Source: an uncultured Clostridium sp.
GTDB lineage: Bacteria; Bacillota; Clostridia; Clostridiales; Clostridiaceae
Direction: 5' to 3'
DNA: 64,000 nt
NCBI RefSeq assembly: GCF_947072515.1
Contig: NZ_CAMTIG010000006.1
Coordinates: forward strand, 42,445 to 106,444
The position numbers and the translations under genes are program-made. The notes under the pieces were generated by a model. The model was not told the DNA's origin. It worked only from the letters and a program-made list of their open reading frames with translations, and did no database searches. Positions 53,231 through 62,041 of the stretch are shown in pieces. The number at the start of each line of letters is the position of its first letter. Position 1 is the first letter of the stretch.

Positions 53231-54958
53231 CTACTTTGTATATTTATGATGTAATAATTCATGTGCTTTACCATGTCCTGGTTTACCCATATATGAATCA
53301 TACATTTTTAATAATGCTGCATTTTTATGTGATTTTCTTTTTGGTAAATTTTTATCTTGATTGTATAATACTGACGCTCTTACCGATCTTATTTCTATTC
53401 TTTCTCTATCTAAGTTATTTACGTGTGGTTGTCCTCCACCATTTACACATCCTCCTGGACATGCCATGAATTCGATAAAGTGATATTGTTTTTCGTTCAT
53501 TTTACCACTATTAAAGAAGTCCATTATATTTTTTCCACCATGAATAACTGCTACATTATAGTCATTTCCTGCTATATTTACAGTTGCTTCTTTTATTCCA
53601 TCAAGTCCTCTAACTTCTTTGTACTCAATGTTTTCTAAATCAGCACCTTCCGCTAAGTCTTTTGCAGTTCTAAGAGCTGCTTCCATAACTCCACCAGTTG
53701 CTCCGAATATAGTTCCTGCTCCTGTATATTCTCCCATAGCTGGATCTACATCTGAATCTTCAAGGTTTGCAAAATCTATTTTTGCTTCTTTTATTAATTT
53801 AGCTAATTCTCTTGTAGTTATTACGGCATCAATGTTTCTTAGCCCATCATTTTCCATTTCTTCTCTGTCAGCTTCAAACTTTTTAGCTGTACATGGCATT
53901 ATTGTTACTGTAAATACTTTAGCTGGATCTATATCTTCAATATGAGGATAGTATGATTTACTTGCTGCACCAAACTCTTGTTGTGGTGATTTAGCTGTAG
54001 ATACATGATCTAAATATTCTGGGAAGTATAATTCAATTTCTCTTATCCATCCTGGACAACATGAAGTAAACATTGGGAATGGCCCATTAGTTTTAATTCT
54101 TTCAAGAAGTTCTGTTCCTTCTTCCATTATTGTCATATCAGCACCAAAGTTTATATCAAATACTTTATTAAATCCTAATTCTCTAAGCGCAGAATATAAT
54201 TTTCCTGTTACATCTTGTCCATATCCCATTTTGAATAACTCACCCATAGCAGTTCTTACTGCTGGAGCCATAGCAACAATTACATGTTTTTCTGGATCTT
54301 GTAATGCTGTTTTTACTCTATCAATATGTGATTGCTCTTGTAATGCACCTACTGGACATGCAGCAACACATTGTCCACATAATAAACATTTTGATTCATC
54401 AAAACTTTTATTATCAGGTGGGCAAACCATTCTAACACCATCTATATTTCTAATTTGTATTATTTCTGTTCCAGCTTTTGCTTTACAAGCTGCTTGACAT
54501 CTTCCACATAATACACATTTATTTCTATCTATAACTATTGATTTACTTCTTCTATCAATATTTTCTTCTCTATCTTCTGGTAAAAATGGAGTAGCTGCCT
54601 TCCCTCTAGTTTTTATAACTAATTTTAAAAGTTCACAGTTCTCTCTTCTTGGGCATGGTCCACATTTGAATTCATGCTTATTTAAAAGAGCTGATATTCT
54701 CATTTTAACTCTTTCTTGAACTTTCTCTGTATTAGTTCTTACAACCATATCATCTTCAACTTTTGTTAAACATGATAAAACTAAGTTTGGCTTTCCTTCA
54801 ACTTCAACAGCACAAACACCACACTTACCTACATTTCCGCAATCTTTTAAGTAGCAAAGTGTTGCAATATCATCAATACCATTTTGTCTTGCAGCATCTA
54901 ATATTGTAGTACCCTCAGCAACCTGGATTTCTTTGTCATTAATAAATAATTTCTTCAT
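53231..54958 (-). CDS. hydA: [FeFe] hydrogenase, monomeric clostridial type
   Basis: 575 residues, the length of the Clostridium HydA1/CpI class. N-terminal [2Fe-2S] domain with CYLKDCGNVGKCGVC (about 34-48), His-ligated [4Fe-4S] at HEFKCGPCPRRENC (about 94-107), two [4Fe-4S] clusters CVLCGRCQAAC and CLLCGQCVAACPVGA (about 147-205), then the H-cluster domain with motifs L1 TSCCPGW (about 299), L2 MPCTAKK (about 354) and L3 FMACPGGCVNGGGQP (about 496). It makes H2 from reduced ferredoxin in the cytoplasm. The Rex-like site upstream suggests NADH/NAD+ redox control. Confidence 0.98.
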   Translation of the reverse strand: MKKLFINDKEIQVAEGTTILDAARQNGIDDIATLCYLKDCGNVGKCGVCAVEVEGKPNLVLSCLTKVEDDMVVRTNTEKVQERVKMRISALLNKHEFKCGPCPRRENCELLKLVIKTRGKAATPFLPEDREENIDRRSKSIVIDRNKCVLCGRCQAACKAKAGTEIIQIRNIDGVRMVCPPDNKSFDESKCLLCGQCVAACPVGALQEQSHIDRVKTALQDPEKHVIVAMAPAVRTAMGELFKMGYGQDVTGKLYSALRELGFNKVFDINFGADMTIMEEGTELLERIKTNGPFPMFTSCCPGWIREIELYFPEYLDHVSTAKSPQQEFGAASKSYYPHIEDIDPAKVFTVTIMPCTAKKFEADREEMENDGLRNIDAVITTRELAKLIKEAKIDFANLEDSDVDPAMGEYTGAGTIFGATGGVMEAALRTAKDLAEGADLENIEYKEVRGLDGIKEATVNIAGNDYNVAVIHGGKNIMDFFNSGKMNEKQYHFIEFMACPGGCVNGGGQPHVNNLDRERIEIRSVRASVLYNQDKNLPKRKSHKNAALLKMYDSYMGKPGHGKAHELLHHKYTK

Positions 54959-54989
54959 CCTAAAAACCTACCTCCATTACACATTCATT

Positions 54990-55029
54990 TTGTTAACAAG
55001 TTTGTTATTTTTTTAACTAATGTTAACAA
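54990..55029 (-). promoter_or_regulatory. Rex-type redox operator cluster upstream of hydA
   Basis: TTGTTAACAA (54990-54999), TTGTTA-N7-AACTA (55002-55019) and TGTTAACAA (55021-55029) lie in a row. The central site agrees with the Rex consensus TTGTTAA-N4-TTAACAA at 12 of 14 positions. Rex is known to repress hydA in Clostridium. The cluster lies within 75 bp of the ATG, consistent with blocking a promoter. Confidence 0.6.
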
Positions 55030-55217
55030 AATACCACACATAAATTTTTATAATTTGCTATACACAATTTAAAACCTATAAACATTTTACAATATTATTG
55101 TTATAATATCAATTGATATTATATATTCGATATATTACGAATATTCTTACCTTGCATATTACAGTTGATTACTATATCATTTAATTATGTTATTTTAGGT
55201 GAAATAAAGGAGTCGCT

Positions 55218-56108
55218 ATGTTATTAGTTTATAATAGAAGAACCAAACAGTATGAAAAAGAGAATATAGCTGGAAAAAAATATTTAGTTTGGTGTTATGA
55301 ATCTCCAAAAGGAAAAAAGTTAACGGAGCTTATATTTAAGAAGAAACTATGCTCTAAAGTTTATGGTGCCTTTTGTGATACAAAGTTTAGTCGAAAAAAA
55401 ATAAAACATTTCATTAGAGATTTTGATATAGACATGGCTGTCTGCAAAAAGAAGCCTAAAGAATTTTCAAATTTCAATGATTTTTTTACTAGAAAATTAA
55501 AGCCTGATGCTAGACCATTTGATATAAATAATAAAGCATTAATTTCACCTGCCGATGGTAGAGTTTTTGCTTATGAAAATATAGATTTAGAAAACCTTGT
55601 TCAAATAAAGGGACTTACATATAGTTTAAAAGATTTTATAAATAATGATTCTATCGCAAATCAATTTCAAGGTGGAACTTGTGTTATTGTTCGATTATCA
55701 CCTATTGATTATCACAGATTTCATTTTATTGATTCTGGTGTATGTACTAAATCAACATTTATTCCCGGGAAATACTATTCAGTTAATCCTATCGCATTAA
55801 AAAATATTCCTAGATTATTTTGTGAAAATAAAAGAGAATGGTCTTTATTTAAATCAGATAATTTTAATGATGTTTTATATGTTGAAGTCGGTGCAACTTG
55901 TGTAGGTACAATAATCCAAACCTATAATACTGATACAACTATATCTAAAGGTGATGAAAAAGGTTTCTTTAAGTTTGGTGGCTCAACAGTAGTTCTTTTC
56001 TTTAAAAAGGGTTCTGTAGTCATTGATAATGATATTCTTGAACAAACTGAACTTGGATATGAGTCAAAGGTATCTATGGGTGAATCTATCGGAAAAAAAT
56101 ACGAATAA
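55218..56108 (+). CDS. psd: phosphatidylserine decarboxylase proenzyme
   Basis: 296 residues, PSD-A/B type. Motifs: [17 protein letters not shown] (about residues 88-104), [10 protein letters not shown] (about 113), DYHRFHF (about 174) and the self-cleavage site GGST in [15 protein letters not shown] (about 253), where Ser becomes the pyruvoyl group. It converts phosphatidylserine to phosphatidylethanolamine at the membrane. AAAGGAG precedes the ATG. pssA is not adjacent, so it is a single-gene unit. Confidence 0.95.
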   Translation: MLLVYNRRTKQYEKENIAGKKYLVWCYESPKGKKLTELIFKKKLCSKVYGAFCDTKFSRKKIKHFIRDFDIDMAVCKKKPKEFSNFNDFFTRKLKPDARPFDINNKALISPADGRVFAYENIDLENLVQIKGLTYSLKDFINNDSIANQFQGGTCVIVRLSPIDYHRFHFIDSGVCTKSTFIPGKYYSVNPIALKNIPRLFCENKREWSLFKSDNFNDVLYVEVGATCVGTIIQTYNTDTTISKGDEKGFFKFGGSTVVLFFKKGSVVIDNDILEQTELGYESKVSMGESIGKKYE

Positions 56109-56147
56109 AAAAAAAGACTTTTTCAAACTTGAAAAAGTCTTTTTTTA
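56107..56147. terminator. terminator shared by psd and the Fe-S/FMN gene
   Basis: Long A/T-rich stem (56107-56126 with 56129-56147) with A runs and T runs on its flanks; serves both convergent genes and touches the stop codon of each. Confidence 0.88.
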
Positions 56148-57437
56148 TTCTGCTTTATTTAGTGCATTTTGAACCGCTTGTATAATTCCATCACTAGACA
56201 TTGTAGCTCCTGATACTGTATCAACATTTATGGTCTGCTGATTTAGTATTTCCGGAACAACTTGACTATAAGCTCTACTGAAAAAGCTCGGTGTGTCATT
56301 AGATGAAACCACCTCTATATTACTTATTTTCCCACCTTTTATTGTAACTTGTAATGTATCCCCCGGTCTAAATCCTGTTCCCGTTCCTGTATATACTCCA
56401 TCCTTATACTTCAAATTTGCTATAGCTTGTGTAATATTGGTACTCTTTTGTACTCCTCCACTACTGCCTGATACATTTTGACTTCCTGTACTATTTGCAT
56501 TCTTTGTTGAACTGGTATTATTTCTATTAGTACTTATTATATTATCAGTGCTTGTACTTTTTTCTGCTGATACATAATTTATTTTAGGTGCACTAAGCTT
56601 ATCTATATAATTAGTTCCTTCATTTAAAGAAACTAATGCTGTTACTGTTATTCCAGCTGCTATAATTGGTGCAACTGTTTCTTTTGCCATTTTAACCTTT
56701 ACATTTGAACGTGGACACACACTTGTACATTTAAAACAATCTATACATTCTCCACTTTTTATAATGTCATCTTTGTACATTTCTATTCCCACTATACAAT
56801 TATTAGTGCATATCCTACATTTTCCACATTTATCTTTAACTTTATTAATTTTAATAATTCTAAATCTAGATGTTATTGAAAAAACTGCACCAAGGGGACA
56901 TAAATATCTACAGAAGAATCTTTCTATAAACATTGCTCCAACTATTATAAAAATTAATAGTATAAATGCAAATGTATGGTTAAATACCATTGAATGTACA
57001 TTAGGAAATTGTGCAAATGCATCCCACGGATTTTTATTATCTAAGAAATTACTTTGAAAACTCCACACTAAGCCTATAGATGCTACTAATATTACATATT
57101 TTATAGACTTAAGCTTCCTATCTATTTCATGTGGAATTTTAAATTTAATTTTCAAAATCCTTGTGGATATAGCATAAATTATATCCATAAATGTTCCAAA
57201 GGCACATAACCATCCACAAAAAAACCTTCCTAAAATAATTGTTATTCCAATTATCGTAACTAAATTCAATACAACTGGAATCATTCCTTGTATTGAAAAA
57301 CTTCCAGTTATTATTGCTATGTATAATGATTTTATATTTGAATATGTTAATATAAATAATCCTGGAAACAACACTAGACTTATAAGTTGAACCATGTATC
57401 TTATAATCTGTACCTTAGATACTTTCTGCTTTTTCAC
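56145..57437 (-). CDS. membrane Fe-S protein with C-terminal FMN-binding domain (NapH/NosR-like)
   Basis: 430 residues. About five membrane segments in 1-260, with CGWLCAFGTFMD and CRYLCPLGAVFS, the NapH/RdxA/NosR membrane motifs, and two [4Fe-4S] sites CGKCRICTNNC and CIDCFKCTSVCP (about 200-245). After a last segment (about 254-272) and a Ser/Asn/Thr linker comes an FMN-binding domain (about 340-430, DGVYTGTGTGFRPGDTLQVT) with SGATMSS, in which the Thr is the expected FMN attachment site. Its neighbour is ApbE, the enzyme that attaches FMN. It likely moves electrons across the membrane to an unknown acceptor. Confidence 0.88.
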   Translation of the reverse strand: MKKQKVSKVQIIRYMVQLISLVLFPGLFILTYSNIKSLYIAIITGSFSIQGMIPVVLNLVTIIGITIILGRFFCGWLCAFGTFMDIIYAISTRILKIKFKIPHEIDRKLKSIKYVILVASIGLVWSFQSNFLDNKNPWDAFAQFPNVHSMVFNHTFAFILLIFIIVGAMFIERFFCRYLCPLGAVFSITSRFRIIKINKVKDKCGKCRICTNNCIVGIEMYKDDIIKSGECIDCFKCTSVCPRSNVKVKMAKETVAPIIAAGITVTALVSLNEGTNYIDKLSAPKINYVSAEKSTSTDNIISTNRNNTSSTKNANSTGSQNVSGSSGGVQKSTNITQAIANLKYKDGVYTGTGTGFRPGDTLQVTIKGGKISNIEVVSSNDTPSFFSRAYSQVVPEILNQQTINVDTVSGATMSSDGIIQAVQNALNKAE

Positions 57438-57455
57438 TGTTTCTCCTCCAAATAT

Positions 57456-58430
57456 TTAAACATTCATTTGCACTTCAAAATCCTTATCTAATACTTTAAA
57501 TTCATTAGCTAATCCTTCTGTTAAGTATATCTTCTTATTCTTAGCTATGATTATCCCCTCTCCTCCATCTATACTATTTATTAAAGATATAGTTTTCTCT
57601 AATCCCATAGAAAAGCAACAAGATGTTAGTCCATCACCATCAATAGCTTTATCTGAAATTATTGTTACACTCTTTATTCCATTATTTAATGGATATCCTG
57701 TTTTAGAGTCCAAAAAATGATGATATTTTTGTTCATTAATAGTGATGAATCTTTCATAATCACCTGATGTTACAATAGATTTATTTTCAGCTACTATATA
57801 TCCTACAATTTCTCCTCTTTTTTTATAAGGATTTTGTATTCCTACTTTCCAAGGTTCACTATTTTCCTTCTTTCCAATAACAACAATGTTCCCCCCTAAA
57901 TCTATAATTGCTGAATTTACTTCATATTTTCTCATAATCCTTACAACCTCATCTGCTGCATACCCTTTTGCAATTCCTCCTAAGTCAATCTTTTGATCTT
58001 TATTCTTCAATTTAATTTTATTAAAAAATATTTTTATATCCTTGTAATTAACCAACTCTAATTTTCTTTTTATATCTTCTACTTCTGGTAGTCTTTGATT
58101 CTCTTTTGCCCTTTTCCATATATCAATAATAGGCTTAACTGTAACATCAAATCCGCCTTTAGATATTTTAGAATATTCTATAGCTTTTCTTATTGCAAAT
58201 AATGTTTCTTTTCTTATTTTTGTAAATTTAACACCTGAATTATTATTTATCTTATATACATCACTCTCTACTTTATATGGTGACATAATACTTTCAAGAT
58301 ATTTCAATCTAGCAATACTCTCATCTACTGCTTTTTGTGCGTTATTACCTGAAGCTTTTAAACTTATAAATGTTCCCATTATAAAATCACCTTTTGATAC
58401 TTTATAATCTCTACTTTTAGCTTCATTCAT
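57456..58430 (-). CDS. apbE: FAD:protein FMN transferase, ApbE family
   Basis: 324 residues. Motifs: FIMGTFISLKA (about residue 17), KIDLGGIAKGYAADEVV (about 149), AIIDLGGNIVVIGKK (about 176), HHFLDSKTGYPLNNGIKSVTI (about 236) and DGDGLTSCCFSMG (about 262). It transfers FMN from FAD to Ser/Thr of target proteins, here probably the SGAT site of the protein encoded 18 nt downstream. Unusually, no signal peptide or lipobox is present: the ORF starts MNEAKSRDYKVS after GGAGGAGG and a stop lies upstream. It may act in the cytoplasm, or reach the outside in another way. Confidence 0.9.
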   Translation of the reverse strand: MNEAKSRDYKVSKGDFIMGTFISLKASGNNAQKAVDESIARLKYLESIMSPYKVESDVYKINNNSGVKFTKIRKETLFAIRKAIEYSKISKGGFDVTVKPIIDIWKRAKENQRLPEVEDIKRKLELVNYKDIKIFFNKIKLKNKDQKIDLGGIAKGYAADEVVRIMRKYEVNSAIIDLGGNIVVIGKKENSEPWKVGIQNPYKKRGEIVGYIVAENKSIVTSGDYERFITINEQKYHHFLDSKTGYPLNNGIKSVTIISDKAIDGDGLTSCCFSMGLEKTISLINSIDGGEGIIIAKNKKIYLTEGLANEFKVLDKDFEVQMNV

Positions 58431-58573
58431 AACCTTTCCTCCTCCATATGCTAATTTACATTTATTATTCTACCTTTTAAATTACTTATTTCTATGGGAA
58501 GATTATGTGATTCTTATGTACTTTTAAAATTCTTAATATCTATTTTCTAATATGTATATTTCTTAAATAGTTT

Positions 58574-59707
58574 TTAACTATTAATTACTTTCTCAAGCTT
58601 CTCTTTAAATATATCTAAATCCTTTTCCAATATAATAATATTAATTCCCATTTCTTTAGCTCTTTCAATTATATTTTCTTTATGTGGTTTCTTTGTTGCC
58701 ACTAAAATCTTTTTAACTTTATGCCCACCAATTCTTTCACTATATACATTCAATTCATTCAATGTAGCTTCTTCATATTTTTCACTATCCTTACAAGATA
58801 TTACTATGATAGTTGAATCTCTAATTGCAACAACATCAAGTTCATTTTTTAAATAATCTTTATCTTTATTCCAAATAAACATAAGTCCACTCTTAACTTG
58901 ATCTACAGACGCTATCTGCTCCACTACATGCTCTGTTAACACTTCTAACCAAGTTCCTACTTTAAAAATAAATCCTTTAATACATTTATCTTTAAATTCA
59001 ATAACTCTATTGCCTTTCTCCTTTGATAATGTAATTAACCCTTTTTCTATTCCCCATTCTAATATTTTCTCTAAAATTTCCTTTTCATCATCAGTTATAA
59101 CAGCATCATTTATTACAACTTTTTTTGTATTTCCATAATAATGTGCAAATACATTTGGATCATATATTCTTCTTTTATACTTATTCCATAAATCTATATT
59201 TCTATGTATCATTTTAGCCATATCTAACACATACTCTTTAGAAACAAGCTCTGTTTCATGGCTAAAAACTTTGTTTCCTGTAGCATTTATCATCTCTTCA
59301 ATATCTAAATCTATTAAATGCTCATCAACTTTCCCAGTATTCTCTCCAAAAATATACTTTTTCCTTCCAACTATATCTACATATATTCCCTCTAAATTAT
59401 TTTCTAAAATATATTTCAATAAACATAAAGATTGAATTCTCTCTCCTCCTGTTAAATTAATCAAAGCCTTTTCATTCCCTTTAATCAATTTATCTAAATC
59501 ACTAAAGCATTCACCTTTAATTTCTAAAAATTCTATTTTTGAATTATATATATTCGCTACTTCAATTAAAGTAGCCTTTATATAATTGCTACACTTTTCA
59601 CTAACTAATACAATTACTTTCTTAAATTTATATTTTTTTATTAAAATCACTGTACTGTCATTATGTTCATCAATTGGTGTAATAAGTAAACTGTACATAA
59701 CCTTCAC
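58574..59707 (-). CDS. CARF-domain nuclease, Card1/Can2-like (DUF1887), CRISPR-orphan
   Basis: 377 residues. N-terminal CARF/Rossmann domain (1-125): MKVMYSLLITPIDEHNDSTV and the motif INLTGGERIQSLCLLKYI (about 79-96), like the NLTGGTK ligand loop of CARF proteins. A linker/winged-helix region is followed by a PD-(D/E)XK-type nuclease: KNELDVVAIRDSTIIVISCK (about 287-306) gives the Asp and the C-terminal x-x-K, with an upstream Glu in LEVLTEHVVEQI. Card1/Can2 relatives cut nucleic acids when a type III CRISPR cyclic oligoadenylate binds. No cas genes or repeats are in the window. Single-gene unit. Confidence 0.85.
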   Translation of the reverse strand: MKVMYSLLITPIDEHNDSTVILIKKYKFKKVIVLVSEKCSNYIKATLIEVANIYNSKIEFLEIKGECFSDLDKLIKGNEKALINLTGGERIQSLCLLKYILENNLEGIYVDIVGRKKYIFGENTGKVDEHLIDLDIEEMINATGNKVFSHETELVSKEYVLDMAKMIHRNIDLWNKYKRRIYDPNVFAHYYGNTKKVVINDAVITDDEKEILEKILEWGIEKGLITLSKEKGNRVIEFKDKCIKGFIFKVGTWLEVLTEHVVEQIASVDQVKSGLMFIWNKDKDYLKNELDVVAIRDSTIIVISCKDSEKYEEATLNELNVYSERIGGHKVKKILVATKKPHKENIIERAKEMGINIIILEKDLDIFKEKLEKVINS

Positions 59708-59961
59708 TTCCTTTAAAAATAGTATTCCTAAAAATTAAATAAAGAATTACATATTTTAAATCTAAATATTCCATTTTAATATATTGACTTGAATTTTTTA
59801 TAATAGCCATTATTTTTCTAGAATATAAAAATGTTATAATGAGGATATATTTACAACAACTATATACTTTCCTACAACTAATAAATAGTTAAGTTTATAA
59901 TAACTATTTAATTTAAAAAACTAATTCTATAGAAATACAATTTAATAAAGGAGGTAAAAAA

Positions 59962-61857
59962 ATGAATACCCTAAATAATGAAAAAATCAATATTAGTATT
60001 GTATCTCCTTATGATGAAATGTCTGTATACTTCAATAGTTTCAAGGATAATAGAGTAATTATCAATGCAAAAACTATCAATAATAAAGAAGATATTAAAG
60101 AGTTTATTAAAAAAAATGAATCTAGTACGGATGTTTTTTTAAGTGGTGGTTCAAGTGTAAGCTTCATTCGAGAGAATACATACATTCCAGTTGTTGATAT
60201 TAAAATAAGTAACTTTGATTTAATCAAAGCTATAAATAGCATACCTATAAATGACACAACTCAGATAATTTGCTTATCTTATTATAAAGATGTGTTTAAT
60301 TTAAATGAAATAAAAAGCATATTTAATTTAAAAAATGATATTTTACAAATTAAATATGTAACTCCTGAAGATATAGAAAAACCACTTAAACAAGCACAAC
60401 TAAATGGAGGAAATCTTGTTATAGGTGGAGGTTGTACAGAAATCTATAGCCAAGAATTATCTTTAAAAAATATATTACTAAAATCCAGTGATGAAGCAAT
60501 GACTAATGCTATTGAGGAAGCTATAAATATTGTTAATGTAAGAAAAAAAGAGCTTGAAAAAAATGCACGACTTAATACGATTCTAAATTTTGTAAAGCAA
60601 GGTATTGTCGTAACAGATATAAATGATAATATCATTATTTGTAATAATGAGGCTGAAAAAATCTTAAATATTAGTGAGTCCTCTGTTTTTAAGCAAAATA
60701 TTAATACTGTTTTAGGTGATTTGAAAAAAGTTAAAGAATTAAATAACGGAATCATAAATATTAATGGTAAAATGGTTGCAACTAGTACTATAGATATAAA
60801 ATTAAAAAATAATTTTATTGGAAGAGTTAATTCTTTTGATAAAGCTTCAACTATTGAAAGACTTGAACGAAAAATAAGAAGCAATAATCATAAAAAAGGA
60901 CTTGTTGCAAAATACAACTTTGATGATATTGTAACTAATGATATAAAAATGGAAAATATAAAAAAAATGGCTAAAAAATATGCTCAAACAGATGGAACTA
61001 TTTTAATATATGGAGAATCTGGAACTGGAAAAGAACTATTTGCACAAAGTATCCATAATGAGAGTACTCGTCGTGAATGGCCTTTTGTTGCTATAAATTG
61101 TGGTGCTATAAATGAAAACCTCTTAGAAAGTGAACTTTTCGGATATGATAAAGGAGCTTTTACAGGTGCTAATAAAGATGGGAAAATGGGGGTTTTTGAA
61201 TTAGCTCATAAAGGAACTATATTTTTAGATGAAATAGGCGAATTACCCTTAAGCCTTCAAGCGAGCCTTTTAAGAGTCATTCAAGAAAAAGAAGTTATGA
61301 GAATCGGAAGTAATGAAATAACTCCTATTGATATTAGAATAATTTGTGCAACTAATCGTGATTTAAGAGAAGAAGTTCTAAAAGGAAGATTTAGAGAAGA
61401 TTTATATTATAGATTAAATGTATTCAATCTAAAAATTCCAGCACTGAGGGAAAGAAGATTAGATATTCCTCTTATTTCTGAGCAACTGTTAAAAAGATTC
61501 CATATTCATGATAAAAGAAAAGTGATTGAAGTAATTAAAAAGTGTCCATCTAATTACTCTTGGAATGGTAATATTAGAGAACTTGAAAACGTTGTTCGTC
61601 GATTAGTGTTAATGACTGACTTTAATGATTTTGATTTAAATAATATTGATTATAATTCTTTTATAGATGGAATTACTTCTATAGAAGAAGAATGTAATTT
61701 AAAAATTAATATGAATAATAACTTGAAAGATATAATAAAAGAAGTTGAATCTGCAATAATAAGTAAATTTTTAGCAGATGGCTATTCAATGGAAGAAATT
61801 TTAAAGAAACTTGAAATTAGCAGAGCAAGTTACATGAGAAAAAAGTCTCAAATTTGA
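59962..61857 (+). CDS. sigma-54-dependent enhancer-binding regulator, PrpR-like sensor
   Basis: 631 residues. The N-terminal part (about 1-190, SVVSPYDEM-type start, FLSGGSSVSFIRENTYIPVVD and LVIGGGCTEI) matches the PrpR_N Rossmann sensor domain. A PAS-like segment follows (about 205-280), then an AAA+ domain with GESGTGKELFAQSIH (about 351), GAFTGANKDG (the sigma-54 contact loop), FLDEIGELPLSLQASLL and the R-finger region RLNVFNL. The extreme C terminus (about 598-631) is a short HTH. It activates sigma-54 RNA polymerase. The decarboxylase gene downstream has a sigma-54 promoter, so that is the likely target. GGAGG precedes the ATG. Confidence 0.92.
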   Translation: MNTLNNEKINISIVSPYDEMSVYFNSFKDNRVIINAKTINNKEDIKEFIKKNESSTDVFLSGGSSVSFIRENTYIPVVDIKISNFDLIKAINSIPINDTTQIICLSYYKDVFNLNEIKSIFNLKNDILQIKYVTPEDIEKPLKQAQLNGGNLVIGGGCTEIYSQELSLKNILLKSSDEAMTNAIEEAINIVNVRKKELEKNARLNTILNFVKQGIVVTDINDNIIICNNEAEKILNISESSVFKQNINTVLGDLKKVKELNNGIININGKMVATSTIDIKLKNNFIGRVNSFDKASTIERLERKIRSNNHKKGLVAKYNFDDIVTNDIKMENIKKMAKKYAQTDGTILIYGESGTGKELFAQSIHNESTRREWPFVAINCGAINENLLESELFGYDKGAFTGANKDGKMGVFELAHKGTIFLDEIGELPLSLQASLLRVIQEKEVMRIGSNEITPIDIRIICATNRDLREEVLKGRFREDLYYRLNVFNLKIPALRERRLDIPLISEQLLKRFHIHDKRKVIEVIKKCPSNYSWNGNIRELENVVRRLVLMTDFNDFDLNNIDYNSFIDGITSIEEECNLKINMNNNLKDIIKEVESAIISKFLADGYSMEEILKKLEISRASYMRKKSQI

Positions 61858-61890
61858 GACTTTTTTCTCATCTTTGAGACTTTTCCCTCA
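61835..61890 (+). promoter_or_regulatory. three TGAG-N8-CTCA dyads at 20-bp spacing: putative enhancer (UAS)
   Basis: Identical half-sites TGAG and CTCA, 8 bp apart, occur at 61835-61850, 61855-61870 and 61875-61890. The first two are inside the 3' end and stop of the regulator gene and together form a perfect 38-bp palindrome (61834-61871). The array is centred about 105 bp upstream of the sigma-54 start, the usual enhancer distance. The 38-bp palindrome could also end the regulator's mRNA. Confidence 0.7.
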
Positions 61891-61941
61891 TTTTCTTATA
61901 TTTATTTTTAAAAAAAGTACATTTTAAAGCCATTTTTAAAG

Positions 61942-61957
61942 TTGGCATGAAAAATGC
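61942..61957 (+). promoter_or_regulatory. sigma-54 (-24/-12) promoter of the decarboxylase
   Basis: TTGGCATGAAAAATGC has the invariant GG and GC separated by 10 bp as needed for sigma-54. The expected start is near 61969, with a 73-nt leader before the ATG at 62042. Confidence 0.85.
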
Positions 61958-62041
61958 TTTATAAAATAGTATCAAAATTAAACTTAAAATTTAATAGACA
62001 ATATTATTAAAACTAAAAATAAATGAGTGGAGGAATTACAA

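Noticed and set aside
58431..59961. CRISPR array next to the CARF nuclease
   Set aside because: Both flanks and the rest of the window were read for regularly spaced repeats; none were found.
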